In this document: in pieces, positions 12,517-22,744 of the stretch
Layout: each line of letters begins with the position of its first letter
Numbering within the stretch: the stretch's first letter is position 1
Source: Sipunculus nudus
Taxonomy: Eukaryota > Annelida > Sipuncula > Golfingiida > Sipunculidae
Direction: 5' to 3'
DNA length: 64,000 nt
Assembly (NCBI GenBank): GCA_026874595.1
Contig: CM049320.1
Location: 47,194,714 to 47,258,713, forward strand
The notes under the pieces: model-generated
Told to the model about the DNA's origin: nothing
What the model saw: the letters and a program-made list of their open reading frames with translations, nothing else
Database searches by the model: none
Program-made: the position numbers and the translations under genes

Positions 12517-12596
12517 AGAGTTCTCTGGTGGCTGGAGGATGAGACTTGCCCTGGCCAGAGCTCTGTTCTCCAGACCAGATCTGCTTTTGCTTGATG
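12517..12596 (+). CDS. ABCF3: ABCF3 exon 1 in window: NBD1 signature and Walker B
   Basis: ABC-F proteins are soluble twin-ATPase proteins that act on ribosomes or translation and lack membrane domains; ABCF3 is the animal member closest to yeast Gcn20. This exon encodes [17 protein letters not shown] followed by SRPDLLLLD. That is the ABC signature (SGGW in place of SGGQ, usual for ABC-F domain 1) and the start of Walker B. The acceptor is taken at 'gatacag' (12511-12516) and the donor at 12597 (gtatgg). One base is carried in and one base out, so the split codon G|AA with the next exon gives the catalytic Glu of DEPTN. The preceding exons, including the domain 1 Walker A, were not found in the upstream 12.5 kb. 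The exon start is mimicked by about 29 upstream repeat copies. The identification rests on family motifs and on the whole exon chain. Confidence 0.93.
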
Positions 12597-13021
12597 GTAT
12601 GGAACTTTTTTTTACCTTTCCTCCATTGAATATTGCTGAACTATAAATGTCTCCAATGTCCTTACCTTTGCCACGCTTTAAACATTTAATTAAGGCAAGA
12701 TTGGCAAAGAGGCAATACACCTTTGGAAATTTAAGTCACAGTAAAATAGGGGTGAGACTAGTAGGTCAGCAATAAACCAGCATGTGTTAACCAAATTTAA
12801 GTTGTCAGGACATGTACCACATCCCACAACATTGAAGTCCTTCCTGGAACTGCACTGATACATTTGCTATATCATGGAGACCAACAAAATCTTTTGTTTC
12901 CTAAAAGTTCATTTGTAATTATATACAACATACAAAATATGCAGTTACAGTGAGAGAGGATGTTTTGTTAGTGTGTATTGTTTTGTAGTATGTAACTGAT
13001 ACCTTGAGTGTTTTTGTGCAG
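12597..13021 (+). other. ABCF3 intron (425 bp)
   Basis: Short intron with donor gtatgg and acceptor 'tttttgtgcag'. No repeat family recognised in it. Confidence 0.85.
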
Positions 13022-13077
13022 AACCCACAAACATGTTGGACATGAAGGCCATCATCTGGTTGGAGAATTATCTGCAA
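13022..13077 (+). CDS. ABCF3: ABCF3 exon 2 in window: NBD1 D-loop segment
   Basis: It encodes (E)PTNMLDMKAIIWLENYLQ: the Walker B glutamate completed across the splice, the D-loop (NMLD), and the helix leading to the next beta strand. In ABC-F proteins this Glu activates the hydrolytic water, and EPTN(H/M)LD is the family hallmark. The acceptor is 'gtgcag' at 13016-13021. The donor gtaagt at 13078 is a consensus site, and the exon ends in phase 0. All expected residues are present and there is no sign of decay. Confidence 0.94.
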
Positions 13078-13254
13078 GTAAGTACTTTTTCTGCTGGGAC
13101 TGTTGAAGCTTATGTGCCAGAATGAAAAGATTCCATAATTTCTGCAAGATGAGATGTAGTGAACATTTATATTACCCTGACCAGATAAAAACACAGATTG
13201 GAAGTCTATGGACCTTTTGCAGGGCCCTTCCTGACCTGTCAGTATTCTAGTTGA

Positions 13255-13305
13255 CTTTGTTATCTCTACAGTCCTGACCGACCACCATTTTGCTTGTGTC
13301 TACCT
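13255..13305 (+). repeat. Decayed decoy copy of the exon 3 acceptor
   Basis: 'gactttgttatctctacag' followed by 'tcctgaccgaccaccatttt' and 'gcttgtgtc' is a weaker relative of the real acceptor and exon start at 13629-13672. The part after AG is diverged (tcctgaccgacc against agctggcccacc). Confidence 0.7.
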
Positions 13306-13512
13306 AAATGTATCCGCCATAACAGAGTTTTGCAGATAATATGTTTTCACGCTGGTTCTGCCACCACTGCCTCCACTGTGTTCATTTCAAGACCAATCTT
13401 TCCAAAACCTGGCATAGTTATTCTCTCACCTATGTAGTTGTGTGTAACAAAGACAGATTGGGCCACCTGCAATTCTTGATGTGTGCATTAAGAATCTGGG
13501 TGTCTTTCTGTT

Positions 13513-13647
13513 AAATTGACTTTGTTATCTCTACAGAGCTGGCCCACCACTATTCTGGTTGTCTCATTGCCTTTGATATCTCTACAGAGCTGGCCAACCA
13601 CTATTTTGCTTGTGTCATATGTCACATTACCTTTATTTTCTCTACAG
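13513..13647 (+). repeat. Two tandem decoy copies of the exon 3 acceptor and exon start
   Basis: Copies with 'tatctctacag|agctggcc' have their AG at 13535-13536 and 13586-13587; the true acceptor AG is at 13646-13647. After each AG come 'agctggcccaccactattct' or 'agctggccaaccactatttt' and a valine/serine-coding 'ggttgtctca' or 'gcttgtgtca', as in the exon. Offsets from the true exon start are 111 and 60 nt, both multiples of three, and the stretch is open in the exon's frame. Use of either decoy would add 37 or 20 residues in frame. Confidence 0.9.
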
Positions 13648-13848
13648 AGCTGGCCCACCACCATTCTGGTTGTGTCACATGACCGTTCATTCCTCAACAT
13701 GGTTGCTACAGACATTCTTTACCTCCACTCAAAGAAGATTGACTCATATAAAGGGGATTTTGAAACCTTTTTGAAAACTAAAGAAGAGCGACTGAAAAAC
13801 CAGCAAAGAGAATATGAAGCCAATCTTCAACAGAGGGAACACATACAG
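13648..13848 (+). CDS. ABCF3: ABCF3 exon 3 in window: NBD1 H-switch and linker start
   Basis: 67 whole codons. The exon starts SWPTTILVVSHDRSFLNMVA, whose last beta strand and SHD H-switch histidine complete the first ATPase domain. It continues with the segment DILYLHSKKIDSYKGDFETF and a charged helix (KTKEERLKNQQREYEANLQQ, then REHIQ) that begins the inter-domain linker characteristic of ABC-F proteins (the ABC_tran_Xtn region). The acceptor is 'tttctctacag' ending at 13647 and the donor is gtttgg at 13849. The start was chosen because SWP(T/S)TILVVSHD follows LENYLQ directly in the family, whereas the upstream decoys would insert extra residues. Confidence 0.95.
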
Positions 13849-14044
13849 GTTTGGATTTGTTTACTCTACTTGCATGCTAGTTCAGGACACGTTTCATGGT
13901 ACAGGTAAACTTGAAATAAGAAACGCATCACGAGTGACACTGTAGCCTCACCAATGGAAGCAAGGCTACTTCCTCTTAGATTTTCAAATGCATATAGAAA
14001 AAAAATCAGAAAGTACATTTTGCATTTGCTTAAATTTTACTAAG
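13849..14044. other. Start of a 12.9-kb ABCF3 intron
   Basis: The intron runs 13849-26761. The first 200 bp hold no recognised repeat; an open reading frame continues from the exon to 13908 and then stops. Confidence 0.6.
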
Positions 14045-14079
14045 TTCAGCTGAGTGCCTTGGCTGATGGGTTCCTTGTT
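14045..14079 (+). mobile_element. Isolated 3' end of a family A/H element
   Basis: 'ttcagctgagtgccttggct' followed by 'gatgggttccttgttt' matches the family A 3' terminus (TCAGCTGAGCGCC, GACCCATGGGTC, CCTTGTT) with changes. A family B element starts immediately after, in the T run. Confidence 0.65.
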
Positions 14080-15586
14080 TTTAGCAAACCTGTGAGCTTA
14101 TGCAGTGGTGTGGTGTTGGCGGTCATCTGTACGGATCCCACAGGACCAAGCATCATCAAATTTTTTACAATCAGTCATCTAAAAAACCATGAGATTTTGC
14201 TGATCTTTTGCTATCTGCTTAAACTAATATTTAATGGGGAAAAGCTAACAAAAAAATAAAAATCTTCTTCTCCGAAAATTGTCCAGCCAAATTTTCCATA
14301 TTTCACAGAAAAAATCTCTGAAACAATGTCTCTCAAGTTTGTTTGAATGGTTCCTGCTTCTGTGAGCGTTCTGCAGGCTTAATGGGAAGGCAGTGCCCCA
14401 CAGCCCTGTATCACTCACATACAAGTGTGTCTTTGGGGGGGGGGGGGGGGGTTCCTCAGTTTTTAGACCCAGCAATGGGGATAATTACACACCCAGGACC
14501 TGCAGGTGCATTAGACACCGGGCCTGGGTGACACCAGGATACAAAATAAAAAAATAAAAGAGTGATAGGACGCAAGTGCTACCGCCCTGTCAAGTAGTCC
14601 CAAACTGAAATGGAAACTTAGATAAGTCAGCATTAAAAAATGGAGGCGCTTACTTCCACCAAAAAAAAAAGTTTTTCTAATGGTTCCAGTTAGGTCAATT
14701 TTGATTGAGTTACATGAAGCTGAACTTATTCATTTGGCCAAAAAAGGATACTCAAATTACAATATCAGAAATGGCTGGAGCTATCTTCACCAAATTTTAT
14801 GCAGTATTAATCACATGACTCATTGATGAATTTTAGATTTTGGTGGCACCACCTGCATCAACCTTTTCTGTATGAGGGTCTTGGGTCATTAGTACAATAA
14901 CCCATAATTTTTCAGGAATAGCAGGAGCTAGCATCCCCAATATTTATGCAAAAATCTATCACATATCAAATTTTGTGGGAATGTACTTTTTGTGGTGCCC
15001 CCTGCATTAACTTACATTTTACGGAGTAAAAGCTAAAAAACCTTTGAAAATCTTCTTCTCTGAAATGATTCAGCCATAGTGTTTAATATTTCACAGAAAT
15101 GATCCCAGAGATCAGCTCTCTCAAGTTTGTTCAAATTGTTTGGGTTTGATGAATTTTAGCAGAATAACAGGAATTTGAACTTAGTCATTTGGCCAAATAA
15201 GCATACTGACATCACAATCTCAGAATCTACAAGAGCGAGCATCACCAAGTTTTATTCCAATGTTGGTCACATGACTTGTATTACATCAACTTTTTTTTGT
15301 GGACAAAAACCTCAAAATTTTAGGCTCTTGTAAAAATGTTTTTATGATGAAACTGTCAAGCAGAATCATTTAATTTTTCACAAGAAATATCTTAGGGTTG
15401 GGCTCTTTCAATTGTATAAGAATAGATTTGGTTAATTTTTTTTTTTGGTAGAGTCATAGAAAGCTGAATGAAATTGGTTTAATGGCCATAAGCCTATTTC
15501 AAACTAATGACTGCAATAGTCTCCTCTGCAAAACTGTTTTTTTTTTCAACTTCTGTAACATTGCGCAAAAATGATTTGATCAAGTT
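14080..15586 (+). mobile_element. Family B element, 5' part (B2)
   Basis: It starts 'ttttagcaaacctgtgagct', 'tatgcagtggtgtggtgttg', the family B head, followed by repeated modules with 'aaatcttcttctccgaaa', 'aatatttcacagaaatgatc', 'tctcaagtttgttcaaatgg' and 'ttggtggcaccacctgcat'. A G run of about 18 lies near 14437. It is interrupted by a second family B head at 15587. Confidence 0.7.
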
Positions 15587-16955
15587 TATTTTTATCCAAC
15601 CTGTGAGCTTATACGATGGTGTGGCGTCTTCTGTTGTCCGTCGTCTGTACGTTAACCCATACTATCTTGAAAACGGCAAGAGTTAGCATCACGAAATTTT
15701 ATGCAAGAAATTAGTCATCTAAAAAACTATATTTGATTTTGCTTATTTTTTGGCTATCTGCATTTTCTTAGCTTTTATAGGGAAAAAGCTAAAAAAGCTT
15801 TAAAAATCTTCTTCTCCGAAAATGTTTAGCCAAATGGTCCAATATTTCACAGAAATGATTCCTTGAACAATCTTTCTCAATTTTTATCGAATGGTTTAAG
15901 TTCGGTGATTTTTGGCCGAGTTACAGGAAGTTGAACTTAGTCATCTGTCCAAAAAAGCATACTAAAATTAAAATCTCAGAAACGGCTGGAGCTATCATCA
16001 CCAAATTTTATGCCAATGTTGTTCACATGAGACATATCTGATATTGAGGTATTGGTGGCACCACCTGCATCAGTCTTTCTTGTATGGGGGTCATCAGTGC
16101 CCGTATCATACTGACAGCTTCAAAAAACTTCTTCTCTGAAACCATACGGCCAAATAGTTTAATATCGCACAGAAATGATCCTAGGGTAGTGCTTTCTGAA
16201 GTTTGTTCAAATGGTCTCAGTTCAGTGACTTTTGGCTAAGTTATTGGAAGCTGAATTTAGTCATATGCTGTAACAGCCCATTTTAGCTCAGTGGCTACAA
16301 AGATCTTCTCTTCAAAAACTACTGGGCCAAATTCTTAAATCTCACTCATTAATTATCCTTAGATGATGATAATTCAAGTTTGTTCAAATGGTTTTGGTTC
16401 AGTGATTTTTGGCTGAGTTATGGGAAGCTTAACTTAGCCATTTTGCTGTATTTTCCCATATGAGTTATTAACCTGTAAAATGTTTTTTGACTGACGCCAC
16501 TGAGGCTAATTTGATGAATATTTTACAAGAATAATCCCCTGAATAATTCTTATAATAATTGTCTTTTATGGTTCCAAAGAATGAATTTTGGCTGAATTAT
16601 AAAGATTGAATTGAGTCATTTTACCATATATGTTAGCCATTTGAAGCAGATACATCACCAGTTTATCAGTATTTATTACATCATGCCTTTAAACATTTAG
16701 ATTTCAGGTTATCTATGGTTAATATTGACAAGAATGTTTTTTAAAGCTTTTAAAAAATGTAGATTTATGATTTTTAGATATTCCTTATGCCAGGCAATGT
16801 TTACAATCACAGGAATACAGCTCTCTGTGGGTATATAAAGACAGCTGTACATGGATTATAAATAATTGGTATCCATAGTCAACTTATTTCAAGATTTTGC
16901 CATCAGTGAGATGTATCTGTATTACAATTTTGCATTCAATATGCATCTGTAATAA
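15587..16955 (+). mobile_element. Family B element (B3), interrupted at its 3' side
   Basis: Head 'tttttatccaacctgtgagc', 'ttatacgatggtgtggcgtc', then 'tgttgtccgtcgtctgtacg'. The body includes a stretch (16260-16880, 'aacagcccattttagctcag', 'gactgacgccactgaggc', 'aatcacaggaatacagctct') that recurs at 53020-53640 in copy B9 but not in B4. It is broken by B4. Confidence 0.7.
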
Positions 16956-19248
16956 TTTTTAGTGAACCTGTGAGCTAACGCGATGGTGTGCCGGCATCCT
17001 TAGTCCGTTGTCTGTACGTTAACCCATACTATCTTGATCATGACTGGAGCTAGCATCATGAAATATAATGCAAAGAATAAGCCATCTGAAAAACTCAGCA
17101 TTTTCTTAAATTTTATAGAGAAAAAGCTAAAAAAAACTTTAAAAATCTTCTCCTCTGAAACACTCAAGCCAAATTGTTCAATATTTCACAGAAATAATCT
17201 TTTATACCATCTCCCACAATTTTGTTCCAATGGTTCAAGTTCGGTTAATTTTGGCCGAGTTACAGGAAGTTGAACTTAGTCATCTGTCAAAAAAAAAACA
17301 TACTAAAATGACAGTCTCAGAAACAGCTGGAGCTATCATCACCAAATTTTTTGCCAGTGTTGGTCACATAAGTCATATATGAAATTCAGGTATTGGTGGC
17401 GCCAGCTGCATTGACCTTTTTCGTACGGGGGTCATTGGTCATCTGTACATTAATCCATAATTTCTCAGGAATAGCAGGAGCTACCATTCCCAGATTTTAT
17501 GCAATAATCTGTCACATATCAAATGTTGTGGGATTCAGCGTATTTTTTTGCTATCTGCATTTACTTAGATTTTATAGGGAAAAAGCTGAAAAACATTTAA
17601 AAGTCTTCTTTTTGTAAATGGTCCAGCCAAATTGTTCAATATTTTCCATAAATGATCCCAGAGGCAAGCCCCCTCAAGTTTGTTCAAATGGTTTACATTT
17701 GATGAATTTTAGTGGAGTTACACAAATTAGAACAGTCATTTGGCCAAGTGAGCATACTGACATAGTACTCTTAGAAATGACAGAAGTTAGCATTACCAGG
17801 TATGGTGCAAATGTTGGTCACATGACTCATATTTGAAGTTGCAGATTTCGTGGTGCCACCTGCATTGACCTGTTTTTTATGGGCAAAAATTTTAGCCTCT
17901 TTCAGCTTAATGATGAAACTTTCAAGTTGAATTGTTCAATTTTTCAAAAGAATTATCCTAGGACATGGTTGTTTCAATCATATCAGAATATATTGAGTTT
18001 GCTGATTTTTGGTCAAGTTGTGAAAGCTTAAGTTGGTCTTATGGCCATTATTATGTCTTTTTGAAACAGAGGACTGCAATAGTGTTCTTCTACAAAATTA
18101 TTGTTTCAGTTATATCTTCTGTAACATTGCACAAAAATTATTCTTAGGTGGCCTTTGTTCAAGTTTACTAGAATGATTTTTGGCGGAACTATTGGACCTT
18201 TAACAATGAAAGTACTGCATCTTTTATCATTCTAGATATTTTGATAAAAAGTTTATGAATATGTTGGCTTGAAAAAAAAAACATTTTAGCCAAAGTCTTT
18301 CAGTATGTTTAAACAGATATACCAACAGGCCAAGATTGAATCCGTATCTTTTAATAGGTTGAGAAACTGCCAACTGTTTCAGATTTGGCAACAACAAGAG
18401 TTCATTCAGTGCAGCCAGATATAGGTCAAGAGTTCAATCAGTGCAGCCAAGCACAAGGCATGTGATCACCTCATGGGTGACATGTGGACACCTCATGGGC
18501 ACCATGTAATCACTTCTTGGGTGTCAAGCCCCTCAGGGCAGGGCCCCTGCATGAGCTTTTGCAATGGTGTGGCTACTCTTTCAGATTTTGCAACAGGCTA
18601 GAGGTCAGTCAGGATCTATATATAGCTTTGGCAGACTGCAATATGTATCCGACTAGGCAACAGGTCAAGAGTTCACTCAATGCAGCCAGGTATGGGTCAG
18701 GAGTTTACTCAGTGCAGTAGCTGCATTCTATTTATAGCTTTGGCAGACTGCCAACTGTGTCAGATTATGCAACAGGTCAAGAGTTCACTCAGTGCAGCCA
18801 GGTACAGGTCAGAAGTTCACTCAGTCAGCCCCATGCATCCGACTCAAGGTAAGTTTGATGTATTGGCGTAATATTTTGACCTGTCTATGTGTCTTTGATG
18901 GCTTTCTCGCTCACAAGACAGGTGTCGCCACTACAGTGACTTTTGCACAGTGTGTGTCCCTGTGTTTTTCTCAGGAGGGGTTTGATATATCAGTCTGAAA
19001 TTGGGCATATGTATATATCTCTGATAGCTTCATTGTATACAAGACTGGTGGTGCCAGCTACAATCTTTTTAGTGTTGTTGTGCACCCATGCCAGAATTTC
19101 AGCAGTGATGTTTGTGTAATTGTTTCTTATTCAAAATGTTTAGTACTTGCATTGTCCATATACATGAAAAGTAATGGTCCAGCATTGAAGCATTATACCT
19201 GGTGTATTTCCCAATGCACAGGTTCGCATTAGGCCTGTAGGCCTTGTT
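16956..19248 (+). mobile_element. Family B element with both ends (B4)
   Basis: The 5' end is 'tttttagtgaacctgtgagc' with a GTCC-containing stretch near 17000. The 3' end is 'GCACAGGTTCGC' (19217-19228), an inverted copy of the 5' GCGAACCTGTGAGC type head, then the hairpin AGGCCTGTAGGCCT and terminal 'TTGTT' at 19244-19248. The length is about 2.3 kb. It has no transposase and is non-autonomous. The subterminal position of the 3' inverted repeat followed by a small hairpin is the asymmetric terminal arrangement described for Helentrons/HINEs. Confidence 0.75.
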
Positions 19249-19887
19249 ATGATTGTGGGCAGGTTTATTTGACCTTCATCAATGAAAGGACTACATCTTT
19301 TATTATTCTAAACATTTTGATAAAAAAAATCTTATGGATATGTAAGCTTGGAAAAAAAGGCTTGTAGTCAAAGTCATTTAGTATGTGTAAACAGATGAAC
19401 CACCAGGCCATAATTGTGCTTGTATATATTAATAGCCTGCCAGACTGCCAGCTATTTCAGATTTGGCAACAGGCCAAGGTCAGTCTGGATCTATTTATAG
19501 CTATGGCAGACTGCCAACTGTGTCAGATTATGCAGGAGTTAATTCAGTGCAGCCAGGTAGAGTCAGGAGTTCACTCAGTGCAGCCAGGTGTAGGTCAAGA
19601 GTACATTCAATGCAGTAGCTGAAGCTGCAGAGAGCAATTCGTTCCGGTTCACTCGGGGGCAAACTGCCTTCCTCACATAAGCCTGGTCAACCAATATATA
19701 TATCAACCTAAATAGGGCATACAATACATGTTTGATAGCTTTGTCAACTTTTCCTATACAAGACTGATGGCGCCACTTACAATCATTTTTGTAATGTGTG
19801 CACCCATGCCAGTATATCAGCAGTGATGTCTTTGTTATTGGTTTTTGTACAAAATAAGTAGTACCTGCATTGTTTATATGTTCAAAT
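19249..19887 (+). mobile_element. Continuation of an interrupted family B copy
   Basis: 'aatgaaaggactacatcttt', 'attattctaaacattttgat' and the 'ggcagactgcc', 'ttcactcagtgcagccaggt' module continue a B body, probably that broken by B4. It ends without the 3' terminus near 19887. Confidence 0.65.
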
Positions 19888-19932
19888 CCTCTATTCCAGT
19901 GTTGTGGACACCTGACTGTAATACACAGGAAA
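19888..19932 (+). repeat. Single orphan copy of the 43-bp satellite unit
   Basis: 'aaatcctctattccagtgtt', 'gtggacacctgactgtaata' and 'cacag' is one monomer of the array at 22745-26490, standing alone 2.8 kb upstream of it. Confidence 0.85.
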
Positions 19933-20288
19933 TAATATCAAGTATGAAACCCTCGGGAATAAAATACCCCATTAACTAGCATGAACAAGAGGATATATTG
20001 CATTAGCACAAATGGAAAGATGGTTTGTCAGACAACAACATAATCTGTGGATGCGATCAGAAGCAAATCATGCATATATGCAGTAATAATTGTCAAAACA
20101 TCAACTATTACATAAGGGCGATAATGGAAATGAGTGCGATATTGTTGGATTTATTCTTTATTCATAATAAATGCAAACATTGTTGTAGTTAGTTTTCATA
20201 AATTCTGATGCCAATGCGAAAGTGAAACCCTCGCAAAACATTCAAAATGAAGAAATAGCAAAATTTAGCCCTCGCGAATATGAAGCTG
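19933..20288. other. AT-rich stretch with a 'gaaaccctcg' repeat
   Basis: 'tatgaaaccctcgggaataa' (19943) and 'gtgaaaccctcgcaaaacat' (20222) are the only recurring motif seen. No gene recognised. Confidence 0.45.
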
Positions 20289-22220
20289 CCCAGACCTGCC
20301 AACTAGTCTGATTTAATCGTACTTAGTCCGATTTTTGAGATTTTTGGCAGGAGAAAATCGTATTAGTAGGATTTTTAAATATTCTGGGAAAAGAAATTTA
20401 TTCTGCTATTCAAAAGATTTCCTGTCCGTAAATTCTGATCGAACTCATGTGTTCATTCGTCATTCATTCATTCCATTACCCATTAATCCTGAGCGGTTAA
20501 AACTCAATCTGTGTAGCTTTAACTCATTGAGCAGCATTCTGTAAACTTTGTGTGTACATGTGCTAACAATATGTAACTTTCAACTGTGGCACGAGCATGC
20601 GACTCAAAACGGACCCTTTGGGAACCAGTTTCTATATCCTATCGCTGTGTCTGCCAATTTATTGAAATGCATGTGTCGACCTTTAATGAGAGTGATTTCT
20701 GGGACACCCTGCGTGTTGAAATGCAGCCATGAACAAAAGTGCACATATTAAAAATGCAGGTGCATGACTGCTGCATTTATTTTTAACTTACCAAACAAAT
20801 AATCTGCATTCATTAAACGGACAGTATGCACTTTAAATGTGCCAGGTTTTACCATTTGATCCAAATCATAAGATAATACCAGGCCTAATAGAGTGCTGGT
20901 GATGTCAATATTTTACATTGTCAGTAATAATAAAGTCTGTCAACTCGCTGATTACTGGTTTCATCTGGATATGCGGTGAAAAATAAAAATAAATAAATTG
21001 TTCTTTTGCCCTCTATCATGAAATTTGGTCCATTTTTGTAGGGCATTTCTTCGTCGTGAAATGACTACCGGTATACCCAGTCATAGGCCCATGGGCTTGT
21101 GGTATAGTATCGAGATACGTACATGACATTGAGGTCCCAGGTGCTTGTTAGCAAATAAAAATGTGTTTTGGCCAATGTTATGAATTGTATTTTGGAAGGT
21201 TGTCCATTATATCATACAAATACAAAAAAACACACAGGCCATATGAATAGGCCTGTCCGGTGAACTTGTCATGTTTTTAATAAAGTAGTGATGCAATGTT
21301 GTAAGTTTTAGCATCGATGTCAACAGCACACCATGTTGTAAAGAGATCGTCTTAACTACTGTTGACAGCACATTCCTTTACTTTTCGAAGGAAAATGCAA
21401 AGATTTTCAAAGAAATATGATAATAATGTGATATTCAGTGAATTTCATGCAAAGTAAACATGTGTGTTTTAAGTTTTCAGAGGTTACCCATGTTAATAAC
21501 TGCAGCTGTATATTTATAATAATATCTATAATAATTGTACTGAGGTGCAGAGTATTAGCAATTGAGGCCTGCGACAAGGTTTAAGGAATTGACTTGCAAT
21601 TTTATGTATTTATTTTGTTATGTCATATTTATTTAATTACTTCTTTATTGTATTCATGGTGGTTTTCTAAGCTTTTTCTTATTCAATTTTTCTTATTCTT
21701 ATTCTTTTCTAGTGAGAAAAAGTTTTTTTTAATAACAATAGTAGACAGAATTCTCATATTTTTAAATAATTCTGTAAGTTAACTGTTTCTTAACTTTGTT
21801 GAAAAGGTACTTATAGAAAAGTTCTTTGCCAAAAAAAAAAAAAACAAAAAACACAGGTGAACACATAAGGATGGAACAGATCATTATAGCAGTCAAAAGA
21901 AAACACATGAAACAGACTTTTTTAAAACAATTTTATTTTCTCTCTTCAGTTTTGGCTATTTGTTAGTAAATTTAGAAATTGATTAGCACATCCTGCTTAT
22001 CAATTTCAAAAAGTAATTCGAGCCTTATAATGCTATCAACTTTTGTTAGAAAATATGCCAAAAGACAGCTGATTTGGGGCCATTCAAATCCTCGAAATGT
22101 AGAGCCCCTGGACCCTACCATGGGCCCTAAGGCGGGCCCCTGGACCCCATCCATCTAGGGCAAGCGCCTTTGGCGCTCACATTGAGTAAGATTTACAGCT
22201 TTTAAATGTTTGCAGGTCTG
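20289..22220. mobile_element. Possible non-autonomous hAT-like element
   Basis: The ends 'CCCAGACCTGCCAAC' near 20289 and 'TTTGCAGGTCTGG' near 22210 are inverted copies of each other. Flanks 'gaagctgcc' and 'gaagccaac' could be a decayed 8-9 bp target duplication. No transposase is visible inside; the interior is AT-rich with a T/A-rich island near 21600-21850 and a GC-rich patch at 22075-22185 (GGGCCC motifs, AAGCGCC-ttt-GGCGCT hairpin). The assignment rests only on short ends. Confidence 0.35.
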
Positions 22221-22690
22221 GAAGCCAACCACAGTATTGCCCACCAAGAAAGCAAGAAATCTAATGATTTTGGGATCATGAGGTCAAAGAAAAAGGTCAT
22301 AGGATTGTTGATGTATTTAAAGCTAAACTTTTCATCCCAAAACCTTCCATCTTCCACAAATGGCTGACCTGGCAATAGGAGGAGATTGGGGTCAAAGGTC
22401 AAGGTCACAGGGCCCATCCATTCACAAATAAGTCTATGCACGAGAACTCAAGTTTTGGTAGAGAGTATTGCGTCAGATTTGATCACCGAAAGACTACCCA
22501 ATGCCACCATCCAAGCCATGGAGAGTGCCTCCTATTAGAAATCATAACTAGTCATACAGTTCATGTAAAATGAATAAAAATTTATATTATTATAAAACTG
22601 ATCACAGAACCCATGATTTAAAAAACCTCATAAAAATATGCTTGTAGACAAATTCAGCTGAGCGTTAGGACCCATTGGTCCCTAGTTTAT
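22221..22690 (+). mobile_element. Family H element, 3' part
   Basis: Body module 'aacttttcatcccaaa', 'ggtcaaaggtcaaggtcac' as in 2460-3050, ending 'aaattcagctgagcgttag', 'gacccattggtccctagtt' at about 22650-22687. TCAGCTGAGC is the inverted copy of the family head GCTCAGCTGA, and GGACC-catt-GGTCC forms a 3' hairpin. Confidence 0.7.
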
Positions 22691-22744
22691 CCAGTTGTGT
22701 TCCACACCTGGATCTGGCTGTACCAGAACGGCTTGGTCTGACAA

